Positions 13,867-21,844 of a stretch of DNA of 25,557 nt are shown here, piece after piece. Numbering within the stretch: the first letter of the stretch is position 1; each line of letters begins with the position of its first letter. Source of the stretch: Bacteroidales bacterium UBA6244 (lineage in GTDB: Bacteria; Bacteroidota; Bacteroidia; Bacteroidales; F082); the NCBI GenBank assembly GCA_002440885.1, contig DJVY01000092.1, positions 1 through 25,557 of the forward strand. The letters are read 5' to 3'. Below the pieces are notes generated by a model, which was given only the letters and a program-made list of their open reading frames with translations, did not search any database and was not told where the DNA came from. Both the position numbers and the translations under genes were made by a program.

Positions 13867-16326
13867 ATGAAAATATCGTATAACTGGCTTAAACAGTATA
13901 TAAACCTGGATGTATCGCCTTCTGTTGTGTCGAAAGTGCTTACTGACACAGGCTTAGAGGTGGAGGGCACTGAAGAATTTCAGTCGGTGAAAGGTGGCCT
14001 GGCAGGAGTAATGGTGGGCGAGGTGCTTACTTGTCATAAGCACGAAAATGCCGACAAGTTAAGCGTTACTACCGTAGACATTGGAGGGGGTACAGTTTTA
14101 CCAATCGTTTGTGGAGCACCAAATGTAGCTGCCGGACAAAAAGTGCTGGTGGCGACGGTTGGAACACAGCTTTATAGTGGCGATGATTCGTTTGAAATAA
14201 AAAAATCGAAAATTCGTGGCGAAGTATCCGAAGGGATGATTTGTGCTGAAGATGAGCTGGGGCTGGGTTCTTCACATGATGGCATTATGGTGTTGCCGGA
14301 TGAAGTGGAAAAGGGAATGCCTGCAGCTGAATATTTTAAGGTGGAAACTGATACCATTTTTGAAATCGGACTAACTCCCAACCGGTCAGATGCCGTTTCG
14401 CACATTGGAGTCGCCCGCGACCTGGCTGCAGGGTTAAACCGGGAATTTAATACACGCAAATACCAATTCTCATGGCCTGATGTAGACGCGTTTGTTGTCG
14501 ACAACCATGACTTAGATATCGAAGTAAAAGTGAACAATGCTGAGGCTTGTCCGCGTTATGTGGGGGTTACGCTTGCCGGTATCCAGGTAAAGGAATCTCC
14601 CGAATGGCTTAAAAGTAAACTGAAGCGTATCGGAGTCAGGCCGATTAATAATATTGTTGATGTAACCAATTTTGTATTGCATGAAACCGGACAGCCTTTG
14701 CATGCTTTCGATGCTGACAAGATTGTAGGAAACAAGGTTGTTGTGGATACTTTGTCTGAGAACACCACTTTCGTTACCCTCGACGGCGAGGAGCGCAAAC
14801 TTCACCACGACGACCTGATGATTTGCAATACAGCAGGGGGCATGTGCATTGCCGGAGTTTTCGGCGGTTTTACTTCGGGTGTAACTTCTGCAACGAAGAA
14901 TATTTTTCTGGAAAGCGCGTGTTTTGATGCCCGTTATATCCGAAAAACCTCAAAACGTCATGGTTTACAGACGGATGCCTCATTTCGGTTTGAACGCGGT
15001 GTCGACCCAAACATTGCCCTTTATGCCTTGAAGCGTGCTATTCTGCTTATGCAGGAGGTGGCAGGCGGGAGTGTGTCTTCTGAGATTAAAGATATTTATC
15101 CTTCTCCTGTTGTTCCGGTGGAGGTGGAAATTCTTTACGCTCATGTCGATCGCCTGATAGGGAAAGCAATTGACCGTGAAGTGATAAAAACCATTCTTGA
15201 AGACCTTGAACTAAAACTTATTAAGGAAACGGATGCCGGACTCACCCTGGCCGTGCCTACCTTTAAGGTGGATGTTACACGTGAAGTGGACATTATTGAG
15301 GAAATCCTGCGTATTTACGGGATTAACAATATTGATACGGATGGTAAATTACACAGTTCGTTGAGCTTCCGCCAAAAGCCAGATCCGGAAAAAATACAGC
15401 AGCTCATTTCTGATTATCTCGTAGCGCAAGGCTTGGTGGAGATGATGAACAATTCGCTCACCAAGTCAGCTTATGCTGAAATGAGCAAGCAAATTGACAG
15501 CAAATCCAGTGTGCAGTTACTCAACCCGTTAAGCAGAGACCTCAATGTACTCCGTCAGACTCTTTTGTTTGGCGGTTTAGAGACGGTGGCCTATAACCTG
15601 AACCGGAAAGAATCTGATCTGAAACTGTTTGAGTTTGGTACCGTTTACCGTCAGAAAGAAGGGTTTGACCCGGAAAGAGGGGTTAAAAATTTCAATGAAG
15701 AGAAGCACCTGATTTTGCTTGGAACAGGCAAAGCCACCGATGAAAGCTGGTTTGGTGAGGCAGCCAAATTTGGTTTTTATGACATGAAAGGATGGGTAGA
15801 GGCCCTTATTTCCAGGCTAGGCCTTGATAGGAAAAAGATAGCCATCGAAGAGAGCCCCAATGCCGATTTTTCTGAAGGGCTGACGTATAATTTTTCAAAC
15901 AAGGAATTGGCCTTCGTGGGTTCGGTTCATGCAGGGTTGCTTAAAGCCTTCGATATCAGGCAGGAGGTGCTGGTGGCCATCGTGAATTGGTCGCAGGTGC
16001 TCAAAGTTATTGGTAAAAACGACCTTGTTTACACACCCGTACCAAAGTTTCCTTCGGTAAGGCGCGATTTAGCCTTGTTGCTGGACCGCGGTGTTCATTT
16101 TTCCGATCTCAGGGATGCCGCGTTCAAAGCAGAACGGAATTTGTTGCAAGCAGTTTCCGTTTTCGATATTTATCAGGGCGACAAAATTCCTTCGGATAAG
16201 AAATCGTATGCGCTTTCGTTTATTCTTGAGGACAAGGAAAAAACGCTTACCGACAAGGTTATCGAGAAGTCGATGGCCCGCATAACGGCAGAACTGGAAC
16301 GACAGTTCGGGGCTACCTTGCGATAG
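13867..16326 (+). CDS. pheT: Phenylalanine--tRNA ligase beta subunit
   Basis: The 819-residue protein has the standard bacterial long beta subunit. It begins MKISYNWLKQYI. A tRNA-binding (EMAP-like) domain covers about residues 40-155 (GVMVGEVLTCHKHENADKL, VCGAPNVAAGQKV, KIRGEVSEGMICAEDELGLG). The editing B3/B4 domain is at about 210-400 (RPINNIVDVTNFVLHETGQP, FRFERGVDPN) and B5 at about 405-480 (FKVDVTREVDIIEEILRIYG). A catalytic-core-like domain with LLNPLSRDLNVLRQTLL follows, and the FDX-ACB anticodon-binding domain ends the protein (FPSVRRDLALLLD, FDIYQGDKIPSDKKSYALSF). It pairs with the alpha subunit PheS, which is not in this window. The gene is intact. Confidence 0.97.
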   Translation: MKISYNWLKQYINLDVSPSVVSKVLTDTGLEVEGTEEFQSVKGGLAGVMVGEVLTCHKHENADKLSVTTVDIGGGTVLPIVCGAPNVAAGQKVLVATVGTQLYSGDDSFEIKKSKIRGEVSEGMICAEDELGLGSSHDGIMVLPDEVEKGMPAAEYFKVETDTIFEIGLTPNRSDAVSHIGVARDLAAGLNREFNTRKYQFSWPDVDAFVVDNHDLDIEVKVNNAEACPRYVGVTLAGIQVKESPEWLKSKLKRIGVRPINNIVDVTNFVLHETGQPLHAFDADKIVGNKVVVDTLSENTTFVTLDGEERKLHHDDLMICNTAGGMCIAGVFGGFTSGVTSATKNIFLESACFDARYIRKTSKRHGLQTDASFRFERGVDPNIALYALKRAILLMQEVAGGSVSSEIKDIYPSPVVPVEVEILYAHVDRLIGKAIDREVIKTILEDLELKLIKETDAGLTLAVPTFKVDVTREVDIIEEILRIYGINNIDTDGKLHSSLSFRQKPDPEKIQQLISDYLVAQGLVEMMNNSLTKSAYAEMSKQIDSKSSVQLLNPLSRDLNVLRQTLLFGGLETVAYNLNRKESDLKLFEFGTVYRQKEGFDPERGVKNFNEEKHLILLGTGKATDESWFGEAAKFGFYDMKGWVEALISRLGLDRKKIAIEESPNADFSEGLTYNFSNKELAFVGSVHAGLLKAFDIRQEVLVAIVNWSQVLKVIGKNDLVYTPVPKFPSVRRDLALLLDRGVHFSDLRDAAFKAERNLLQAVSVFDIYQGDKIPSDKKSYALSFILEDKEKTLTDKVIEKSMARITAELERQFGATLR

Positions 16327-16395
16327 TGGAGAGATAATTATCAGATTGCAAAAAGTTTAGTACTTTTATAGAGTTTAAAAAAGATAGTATAACAG

Positions 16396-17631
16396 ATGGA
16401 AATACAATCGGTAAAGCAAAGATTTGGCGTCATAGGAAATTCACCTCTGCTCAACCGCGCTATTGATATCGCCATACAGGTAGCTCCAACGGATCTGACT
16501 GTGCTTATAAGTGGCGAAAGTGGAACAGGGAAGGAGGTTTTTCCGAAAGTTATTCATCAGGCAAGCAGCCGCAAACATGGGCATTATATTGCTGTAAATT
16601 GCGGAGCTATTCCGGAAGGGACCATTGACTCGGAGTTGTTCGGACACGAAAAAGGTTCATTTACCGGAGCTCACGAGGCACGAAAAGGATATTTTGAGGT
16701 AGCAGACGGGGGAACTATTTTTTTGGATGAGGTGGCCGAATTGCCGCTTTCTACTCAGGTTAGGTTGCTCAGGGTTCTCGAAACAGGTGAATTTTTCAAG
16801 GTAGGCTCGTCTAAAGTGGTGAAAACCAACGTAAGGGTCGTAGCCGCCAGCAACGTGGATATCCCCAAAGCCATTGAGAAAGGAAAATTCCGTCAGGATT
16901 TGTTCTACAGACTGAACTCGGTACCGATTTATGTGCCACCATTGCGCGAGCGTAAAGACGATATTCATCTTTTGTTTCGTAAGTTCTCATCCGATTTTGC
17001 CGAAAAATACCGCATGCCTCCCTTGCAGCTTACCGATGATGCCATACGGGTGTTAAACAATTATTACTGGCCCGGAAACATCAGGCAGCTTAAAAACATT
17101 ACCGAACAGATCTCCATCATTGAGCAAGAAAAACTTATCGATGGGATTACTTTGGGACGTTATCTGCCGGCAACACCCGGAACAGGTCTGCCGGTTTTGT
17201 ACAATAAACAAGAAGAGGAAAGTATTTCGGAGCGCGAGTTGTTATACAAGGTGCTTTTCGATATGAAACGTGATATGACCGAGCTGAAAAAAATTGTGCT
17301 CGACATTATCGATCGGGGCGATACACACCTTGATTTGGAACAAACCAAGGCTTTACTGGTAAAAGAACCGGGTACAGATTTGATGAAACCGGATCAAAGC
17401 TTTATCGATAAGTTAAAAATTACACAGCCCACCCCTCACGACCTGGAGGACATTGATGATTACGACAGCTCTGAAGTTATTGAGGAGTCGTTGTCGCTTA
17501 CCGACAAGGAGCATGAAATGATCTCCAAAGCACTTGAGAAGCATCGCGGAAAACGTAAGAATGCCGCCCAGGAACTGGGGATTTCAGAGCGAACCTTGTA
17601 CAGGAAAATTAAAGAATATAAAATTAAATAA
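16396..17631 (+). CDS. Sigma-54-dependent transcriptional activator, AAA+ and Fis-type HTH, no sensor domain
   Basis: The 411-residue protein begins directly with the AAA+ module. Walker A is GESGTGKE (40-47), the sigma-54 contact loop reads GSFTGA (87-92) instead of the canonical GAFTGA, and Walker B is GGTIFLDEV (105-113). RQDLFYRLNSVPIYVPPLRER and WPGNIRQLKN complete the family pattern. After a linker of about 100 residues, partly helical and acidic, a Fis-type helix-turn-helix closes the protein (KNAAQELGISERTLYRKIKEY). No receiver, PAS or GAF domain precedes the AAA+ domain, so control must come from expression level, a partner or ATP. It sits first in a tight cluster with lptE (start codon directly after this stop), a TPR-like gene and secG. 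Its targets are unknown. Confidence 0.93.
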   Translation: MEIQSVKQRFGVIGNSPLLNRAIDIAIQVAPTDLTVLISGESGTGKEVFPKVIHQASSRKHGHYIAVNCGAIPEGTIDSELFGHEKGSFTGAHEARKGYFEVADGGTIFLDEVAELPLSTQVRLLRVLETGEFFKVGSSKVVKTNVRVVAASNVDIPKAIEKGKFRQDLFYRLNSVPIYVPPLRERKDDIHLLFRKFSSDFAEKYRMPPLQLTDDAIRVLNNYYWPGNIRQLKNITEQISIIEQEKLIDGITLGRYLPATPGTGLPVLYNKQEEESISERELLYKVLFDMKRDMTELKKIVLDIIDRGDTHLDLEQTKALLVKEPGTDLMKPDQSFIDKLKITQPTPHDLEDIDDYDSSEVIEESLSLTDKEHEMISKALEKHRGKRKNAAQELGISERTLYRKIKEYKIK

Positions 17632-18153
17632 ATGTCACGTATAAAGCTGTTTCGGTTGTTCTCTGGTGTGGCATTGCTTGTTGCAATCATGTCTTTTACC
17701 TCGTGTGGAGTCTATTCATTTACAGGAGCCTCTATTCCTCCGGAAGCGAAAACCGTTTCAATTCAGTATTTCCCCAATCAGGCTTTGCTGGTCGAGCCTA
17801 CCCTGAGCGGGATTTTTACTGATGCTTTGCGCGACAAATTTACCAGCCAAACCAATCTTGAAATGGTGCAACGATCGGGCGATCTGGCCATGGAGGGAGC
17901 TATTACTGATTACAAAACTACCCCTGTGGCTATCCAGGGCGACCAAACTTCGGCCTTAAACCGGCTCACCATCACCATCGAAGTCAGGTTTTATAATAAA
18001 TTTGAGCCTGATAAAGATTTTGATACTAAATTTACACAGTTTATCGATTATCCGTCAAACGAAGATTATAATGCAAAAAAAACTGAACTGATTGATCAAA
18101 TTACCGAGATGCTTGCCGATGACATCTTTAATAAAGCAGTCATCAATTGGTAA
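17632..18153 (+). CDS. lptE: LPS assembly lipoprotein LptE-like
   Basis: A 173-residue lipoprotein with lipobox S-F-T-S-C (signal MSRIKLFRLFSGVALLVAIM) followed by GVYSFTGASIPPEAKTVSIQ, the typical opening of the Bacteroidota LptE family. The middle has the domain's pattern of a helix and strands (LSGIFTDALRDKFTSQTNL, GDLAMEGAITDYKTTPVAI, RLTITIEVRFYNK) and the end a helix with LIDQITEMLADDIFNKAV. LptE plugs the LptD barrel in the outer membrane and helps place lipopolysaccharide. The ATG follows the stop of the sigma-54 activator with no gap, indicating translational coupling. LptE sequences are divergent, so the call rests on the lipobox, the opening motif and the gene order. Confidence 0.85.
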   Translation: MSRIKLFRLFSGVALLVAIMSFTSCGVYSFTGASIPPEAKTVSIQYFPNQALLVEPTLSGIFTDALRDKFTSQTNLEMVQRSGDLAMEGAITDYKTTPVAIQGDQTSALNRLTITIEVRFYNKFEPDKDFDTKFTQFIDYPSNEDYNAKKTELIDQITEMLADDIFNKAVINW

Positions 18154-18191
18154 TGTTTTCGGTATATAGATATTAAATTAAGTACCGGCAA

Positions 18192-19037
18192 ATGAATAAG
18201 GAAGAGTTTATCGACATCATGCACCAACCCGATAAGTTGGACAAAAACACGCTCGATGGCCTGTTGACTTTGGTCAATGAGTTTCCTTATGCCTCCACGG
18301 TTCGCGTGTTGCTATCGGTGAATCAGTACAAAGAAAAAAATGTTCGGTACGAAACCGATCTGAAAACCACAGCCATTTATGCCGGCGACAGAGCTGTGCT
18401 GAAAAAGCATATCGACAGGGTAGGCGACATGAATGTACGCATCGTGCTTCCCGATGAAGACCTGAAAGAGACCACGGAATCCTCTGCCGAACCTGTTGTG
18501 AATACTGAGCCAAAAGCTGTTACGCCGACTGACATTCCGAAGGATACCACAAACGATCTGCCGCAGCAGGTTGAGTCAAATGAAGTGCCTGCTGATGAGC
18601 CAACCCACGAAAACCCAACCGAGGAAGAGGTGAGCCTGTCGATTAAAGAATTGAAGGAAATTGTTAACCGACATATGGACGAGCTTGAAAAAGAAAGTCT
18701 CCTTCAGTATGAGTCTGCTACTTTATCTCACGAAGAACAAGCCGAAGGCGAGGTCCGTCACCCCAAATCAAAGAAAGAAATACTGGACGAATTTATTCGT
18801 AACCAGCCCAGTATCTCGCGCCCCAAGGCATCGTTTTTTAATCCTGTTGAAGTAGCCAAAGAGAGCATCGTCGATCAGGAAAGCATTATCAGCGAAACAT
18901 TGGCCACAATTTATTACGATCAGGGCCATTTGCAAAAAGCGATAAAAATTTATCAAAAATTAAGTTTGAAATATCCGGAAAAAAGTAGTTACTTTGCATC
19001 CCTGATTAAAAAAGCAGAAAAGGAACTAAATACTTAA
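18192..19037 (+). CDS. TPR-like protein of unknown function
   Basis: This 281-residue protein has no signal peptide. The N-terminal ~80 residues are helical and contain LDGLLTLVNEFPYASTVRVLL, and a central acidic, proline-rich segment (about 95-150) looks disordered. A helical middle is followed by one TPR-like motif near the C-terminus (ISETLATIYYDQGHLQKAIKIYQKLSLKYPEKSSYF). The equivalent gene between lptE and secG in other Bacteroidota is usually described only as a tetratricopeptide protein. It probably acts in the cytoplasm through protein-protein contacts. It begins 38 bases after lptE and ends 11 bases before secG, so it shares their transcript. The function is unknown. Confidence 0.8.
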   Translation: MNKEEFIDIMHQPDKLDKNTLDGLLTLVNEFPYASTVRVLLSVNQYKEKNVRYETDLKTTAIYAGDRAVLKKHIDRVGDMNVRIVLPDEDLKETTESSAEPVVNTEPKAVTPTDIPKDTTNDLPQQVESNEVPADEPTHENPTEEEVSLSIKELKEIVNRHMDELEKESLLQYESATLSHEEQAEGEVRHPKSKKEILDEFIRNQPSISRPKASFFNPVEVAKESIVDQESIISETLATIYYDQGHLQKAIKIYQKLSLKYPEKSSYFASLIKKAEKELNT

Positions 19038-19048
19038 AAATTAATTCG

Positions 19049-19396
19049 ATGTATATTTTTGTCTCCATATTGATTTTAGTCGTAAGCATCCTGCTCGGAC
19101 TCATTGTACTTGTACAAAACCCCAAAGGTGGTGGATTAGCCGCTAATTTTGCCTCCGGTGGCGCTCAGTTTATGGGTGTCAGGCAAACCGCCGATTTTCT
19201 TGAAAAGGCTTCATGGGGTCTGGCTATCGCCTTGTTGGTGTTAAGTTTAACAGCCACCATGATTATCCCTCGTAACTTTGGTGTTCAGGATGTAAATCAA
19301 TCTGAAATTATGGATCAAATTCCTGTTCAAGCTCCTGCTACTCCTATCGATTTTCAAGCTCCCGGTGGCGATGATGTCGCACCAGAAGGGGAATAA
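19049..19396 (+). CDS. secG: Preprotein translocase subunit SecG
   Basis: The 115-residue protein has two transmembrane helices (about residues 2-22, IFVSILILVVSILLGLIVLV, and 55-73). Between them is the SecG signature QNPKGGGLAANFASGGAQFMGVRQTADFLEKASW. A hydrophilic, acidic and proline-rich tail follows the second helix and is longer than in E. coli SecG but usual in Bacteroidota. SecG assists SecYE in the inner-membrane translocon, which the T9SS and lipoprotein substrates in this window need. It is the last gene of its operon; a terminator follows after about 25 bases. Confidence 0.95.
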   Translation: MYIFVSILILVVSILLGLIVLVQNPKGGGLAANFASGGAQFMGVRQTADFLEKASWGLAIALLVLSLTATMIIPRNFGVQDVNQSEIMDQIPVQAPATPIDFQAPGGDDVAPEGE

Positions 19397-19420
19397 AAAA
19401 ATATTTGATTCTCAAATGAG

Positions 19421-19451
19421 CCAGACTACTTGAGTGGTCTGGTTTTTTTTT
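19421..19451 (+). terminator. Rho-independent terminator after secG
   Basis: CCAGACTAC / GTGGTCTGG form a 9-bp stem (one G:U pair) around TTGA, followed by nine T. Confidence 0.85.
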
Positions 19452-19688
19452 GTCTTCAGAAAGGCCGCCACTGACACGTGCCGGGCTGCTGGCCTTGTGA
19501 CTTTCTGTCAGCATGGGTGACAATCTTCAGTTATCATGAACAGCGAAATAGACTCAAAGCAAAAGGAAATAAAACCCGAAGGATTGGGCTTTTTATCGCT
19601 ACAACTAACGAATACAGCGTGTTGCACATAATTTGGCGTGCTGCTTTTGTCAACAGTTTTTGTTACATAGAAACTGATCCAAGTGGTT
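19452..19688. other. Intergenic region before groES
   Basis: About 240 bases without a credible gene. A G+C-rich part at 19461-19511 has inverted repeats: AAGGCC (19461-19466) with GGCCTT (19491-19496), and CTGACA (19471-19476) with TGTCAG (19506-19511). These overlap, so only one can form at a time. There is no T-run after them. No CIRCE element (TTAGCACTC-N9-GAGTGCTAA) is present. Confidence 0.4.
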
Positions 19689-19704
19689 TGGCACAGATTA
19701 TGAC
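19688..19704 (+). promoter_or_regulatory. Candidate sigma-54-type (-24/-12) promoter of groES-groEL
   Basis: TTGGCAC matches the -24 element fully. At the correct distance the -12 element reads ATGA where TTGC is expected, so only the TG is kept. A start near 19714 would give a leader of about 32 bases before the groES ATG. No TAnnTTTG box is seen in the region. Confidence 0.35.
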
Positions 19705-19745
19705 AGGCACACAGTCATTGATGAACCAATTGAAATTTATTGAAC

Positions 19746-20024
19746 ATGGAAAAAGTGAACATTAAACCTTTGGGCGACAAGGTTGTGATTAAACCAGCCC
19801 AGGCCGAAGAAAAAACCGCTTCGGGCATTATTATCCCCGATACTGCTAAAGAAAAACCCCAACAGGGCGTTGTAGTTGCGGTTCCTGCGGAAAACAAGGA
19901 AACTCCAATCACTGTGAAAATCGGCGATAAAGTCCTTTATGGAAAATATGCCGGTACTGAAATTACAGTAGATGGAGGCGATTATTTAATTATGAGCGAA
20001 AAAGACATTCTCGCTATTGTATAA
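19746..20024 (+). CDS. groES: Co-chaperonin GroES
   Basis: The 92-residue protein (MEKVNIKPLGDKVVIKP) has the GroES signature in order: LGDKVVIKPAQAEEKTASGIIIPDTAKEKPQQG, covering the mobile loop that docks on GroEL, then GDKVLYGKYAGTEI and a closing YLIMSEKDILAIV. GroES caps the GroEL chamber during ATP-driven folding. I choose the ATG at 19746. A TTG six bases earlier is in frame but adds only two residues and is not conserved. groEL follows after 35 bases on the same transcript. Confidence 0.96.
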   Translation: MEKVNIKPLGDKVVIKPAQAEEKTASGIIIPDTAKEKPQQGVVVAVPAENKETPITVKIGDKVLYGKYAGTEITVDGGDYLIMSEKDILAIV

Positions 20025-20059
20025 CTGAAAATTTTAAACAATCATAAAATCTTAAAAAA

Positions 20060-21697
20060 ATGGCAAAAGACATTTTATTTGATCACGATGCAAGAGAAGG
20101 CCTGAAAAGAGGCGTTGATGCATTATCGGATGCAGTTAAAGTAACTCTCGGACCTAAAGGTCGTAACGTAATTATCGAAAAATCATATGGCGCTCCTCAG
20201 GTGACCAAAGATGGCGTTACCGTGGCCAAAGAGATTGAACTGAAAGATCCAGTTGAAAACATGGGTGCACAAATGGTGAAAGAGGTTGCCTCAAAAACCA
20301 ATGATATAGCTGGAGATGGAACCACTACCGCTACCATCTTAGCTCAGTCTATCTATGGAACTGGCCTCAAAAATGTAACCGCCGGAGCAAATCCGATGGA
20401 CTTGAAAAGAGGGATTGATAAGGCAGTGAAAACTGTGGTTGAATCACTTCGCGCTCAAACCGAAGAGGTTGGCGACAACAACGATAAAATCAAACAGATT
20501 GCTTCTATTTCGGCCAATAACGATGAGTTTATCGGTAGTTTAATTGCCGAAGCCATGAGCAAGGTGAAAAAAGAAGGCGTTATTACCATTGAAGAGGCCA
20601 AAGGGATTGAGACTTACGTAGATGTGGTTGAAGGAATGCAGTTCGATCGCGGCTATATCTCACCTTATTTTGTTACCGATACCGAAAAAATGGAAGTGGT
20701 GTATGAAAGCCCGCTGATTCTTATCTACGACAAAAAGATTTCAGTAATGAAAGATTTGCTGCCGGTATTGGAAAAAGCCGTACAAACCGGACGACCATTT
20801 ATTATGATAGCTGAAGATGTAGAAGGTGAAGCACTTGCTACCCTCGTTGTTAACCGTTTGCGCGGTTCGTTAAAAGTGGCTGCTGTAAAAGCTCCTGGCT
20901 TTGGCGACAGAAGAAAAGAAATGCTTGAAGATATCGCCATTTTAACCGGTGGAACAGTAATTTCAGAAGAAAAAGGTTACAAACTCGATGATGCCACACT
21001 TGAAATGTTAGGTGAAGCTGAAAAAGTAACCATCTCTAAAGACAACACCACTATTGTAAGCGGTAAGGGTGAGTCAAAAAATATCCAGGCACGTGTAAGC
21101 CAGATCAAAGCCCAGATTGAAACCACGACCTCAGACTACGACAAAGAAAAATTGCAGGAACGTCTGGCTAAACTAGCCGGTGGTGTTGCCGTAATTTACG
21201 TAGGTGCTGCCAGCGAAGTAGAAATGAAAGAGAAAAAAGACCGTTTCGACGATGCACTTGCTGCAACCCGTGCCGCTATCGAAGAGGGTACTGTACCTGG
21301 TGGTGGAGTAGCTTTTATCCGCGCTATCGAATCGTTGAACAATGTTGCCGTTGAAAACGAAGACGAAGAAACCGGTGTCGCCATCATCAAAAGAGCACTC
21401 GAAGAACCACTCCGTCGCATCGTTGAAAACGCAGGCCTTGAAGGATCGGTGGTAGTAAACAAAGTAAAAGAAGGCAAAGGTGATTTCGGCTTTAATGCCA
21501 GAACGGAAGTTTACGAAAACCTCAAAGCTGCCGGTGTTATCGATCCAACCAAAGTTACCCGTGTTGCCCTCGAAAACGCTGCCAGCATCGCCGGCATGTT
21601 GTTAACTACCGAATGTGTGCTTACCGAACACAAAGACCCGAATGCAACTGCTCCGGCCATGCCACCTATGGGAGGCGGAATGCCAGGCATGATGTAA
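20060..21697 (+). CDS. groEL: Chaperonin GroEL
   Basis: The 545-residue protein has normal length and all key features: VTLGPKGRNVIIEKSYGAP at 28-46, the ATP-site GDGTTT at 85-90 with the catalytic aspartate, the apical-domain segment GYISPYFVTDTEKM, VKAPGFGDRRKEMLEDIA, and EEGTVPGGGVAFIRA in the equatorial domain. It ends in the flexible GGM-type tail (PPMGGGMPGMM). It forms the 14-subunit folding chamber with GroES. A strong terminator follows after about 20 bases, so the operon is only groES-groEL. Confidence 0.98.
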   Translation: MAKDILFDHDAREGLKRGVDALSDAVKVTLGPKGRNVIIEKSYGAPQVTKDGVTVAKEIELKDPVENMGAQMVKEVASKTNDIAGDGTTTATILAQSIYGTGLKNVTAGANPMDLKRGIDKAVKTVVESLRAQTEEVGDNNDKIKQIASISANNDEFIGSLIAEAMSKVKKEGVITIEEAKGIETYVDVVEGMQFDRGYISPYFVTDTEKMEVVYESPLILIYDKKISVMKDLLPVLEKAVQTGRPFIMIAEDVEGEALATLVVNRLRGSLKVAAVKAPGFGDRRKEMLEDIAILTGGTVISEEKGYKLDDATLEMLGEAEKVTISKDNTTIVSGKGESKNIQARVSQIKAQIETTTSDYDKEKLQERLAKLAGGVAVIYVGAASEVEMKEKKDRFDDALAATRAAIEEGTVPGGGVAFIRAIESLNNVAVENEDEETGVAIIKRALEEPLRRIVENAGLEGSVVVNKVKEGKGDFGFNARTEVYENLKAAGVIDPTKVTRVALENAASIAGMLLTTECVLTEHKDPNATAPAMPPMGGGMPGMM

Positions 21698-21713
21698 TAA
21701 AGTGCCCCCACAC

Positions 21714-21747
21714 AAAAAAGGTCCGACCATTCGTCGGGCCTTTTTTT
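21714..21747 (+). terminator. Rho-independent terminator of groES-groEL
   Basis: GGTCCGAC (21720-21727) pairs with GTCGGGCC (21733-21740, one G:U) around CATTC, with A6 before and T7 after. The flanking A/T runs extend the stem and may let it work in both directions. Confidence 0.85.
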
Positions 21748-21799
21748 ATGCTTAAATTCGCTGTATTACATCCGTGCTTCAACATACCTCAATAATTTA

Positions 21800-21807
21800 T
21801 ACCTTTG
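21800..21807 (+). promoter_or_regulatory. -7 promoter box of the ricT-gldH-PBP cluster
   Basis: TACCTTTG matches TAnnTTTG, 37 bases before the ATG at 21845 and just after the groEL terminator. The -33 region is weak. Confidence 0.5.
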
Positions 21808-21844
21808 CATCAAAGCAATTAATGTATTCTTTGTCTTAAACAAA

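Noticed and set aside
19740..19745. TTG as groES start
   Set aside because: It adds only two residues before the conserved MEKVNIKP start, and an ATG is available.
19452..19745. CIRCE/HrcA operator before groES
   Set aside because: The TTAGCACTC-N9-GAGTGCTAA repeat was searched for by eye and is not there.
19478..19765. A 95-residue plus-strand reading frame before groES
   Set aside because: It covers the G+C-rich inverted repeats and the groES promoter region and overlaps the groES start in another frame. It shows no domain or signal.
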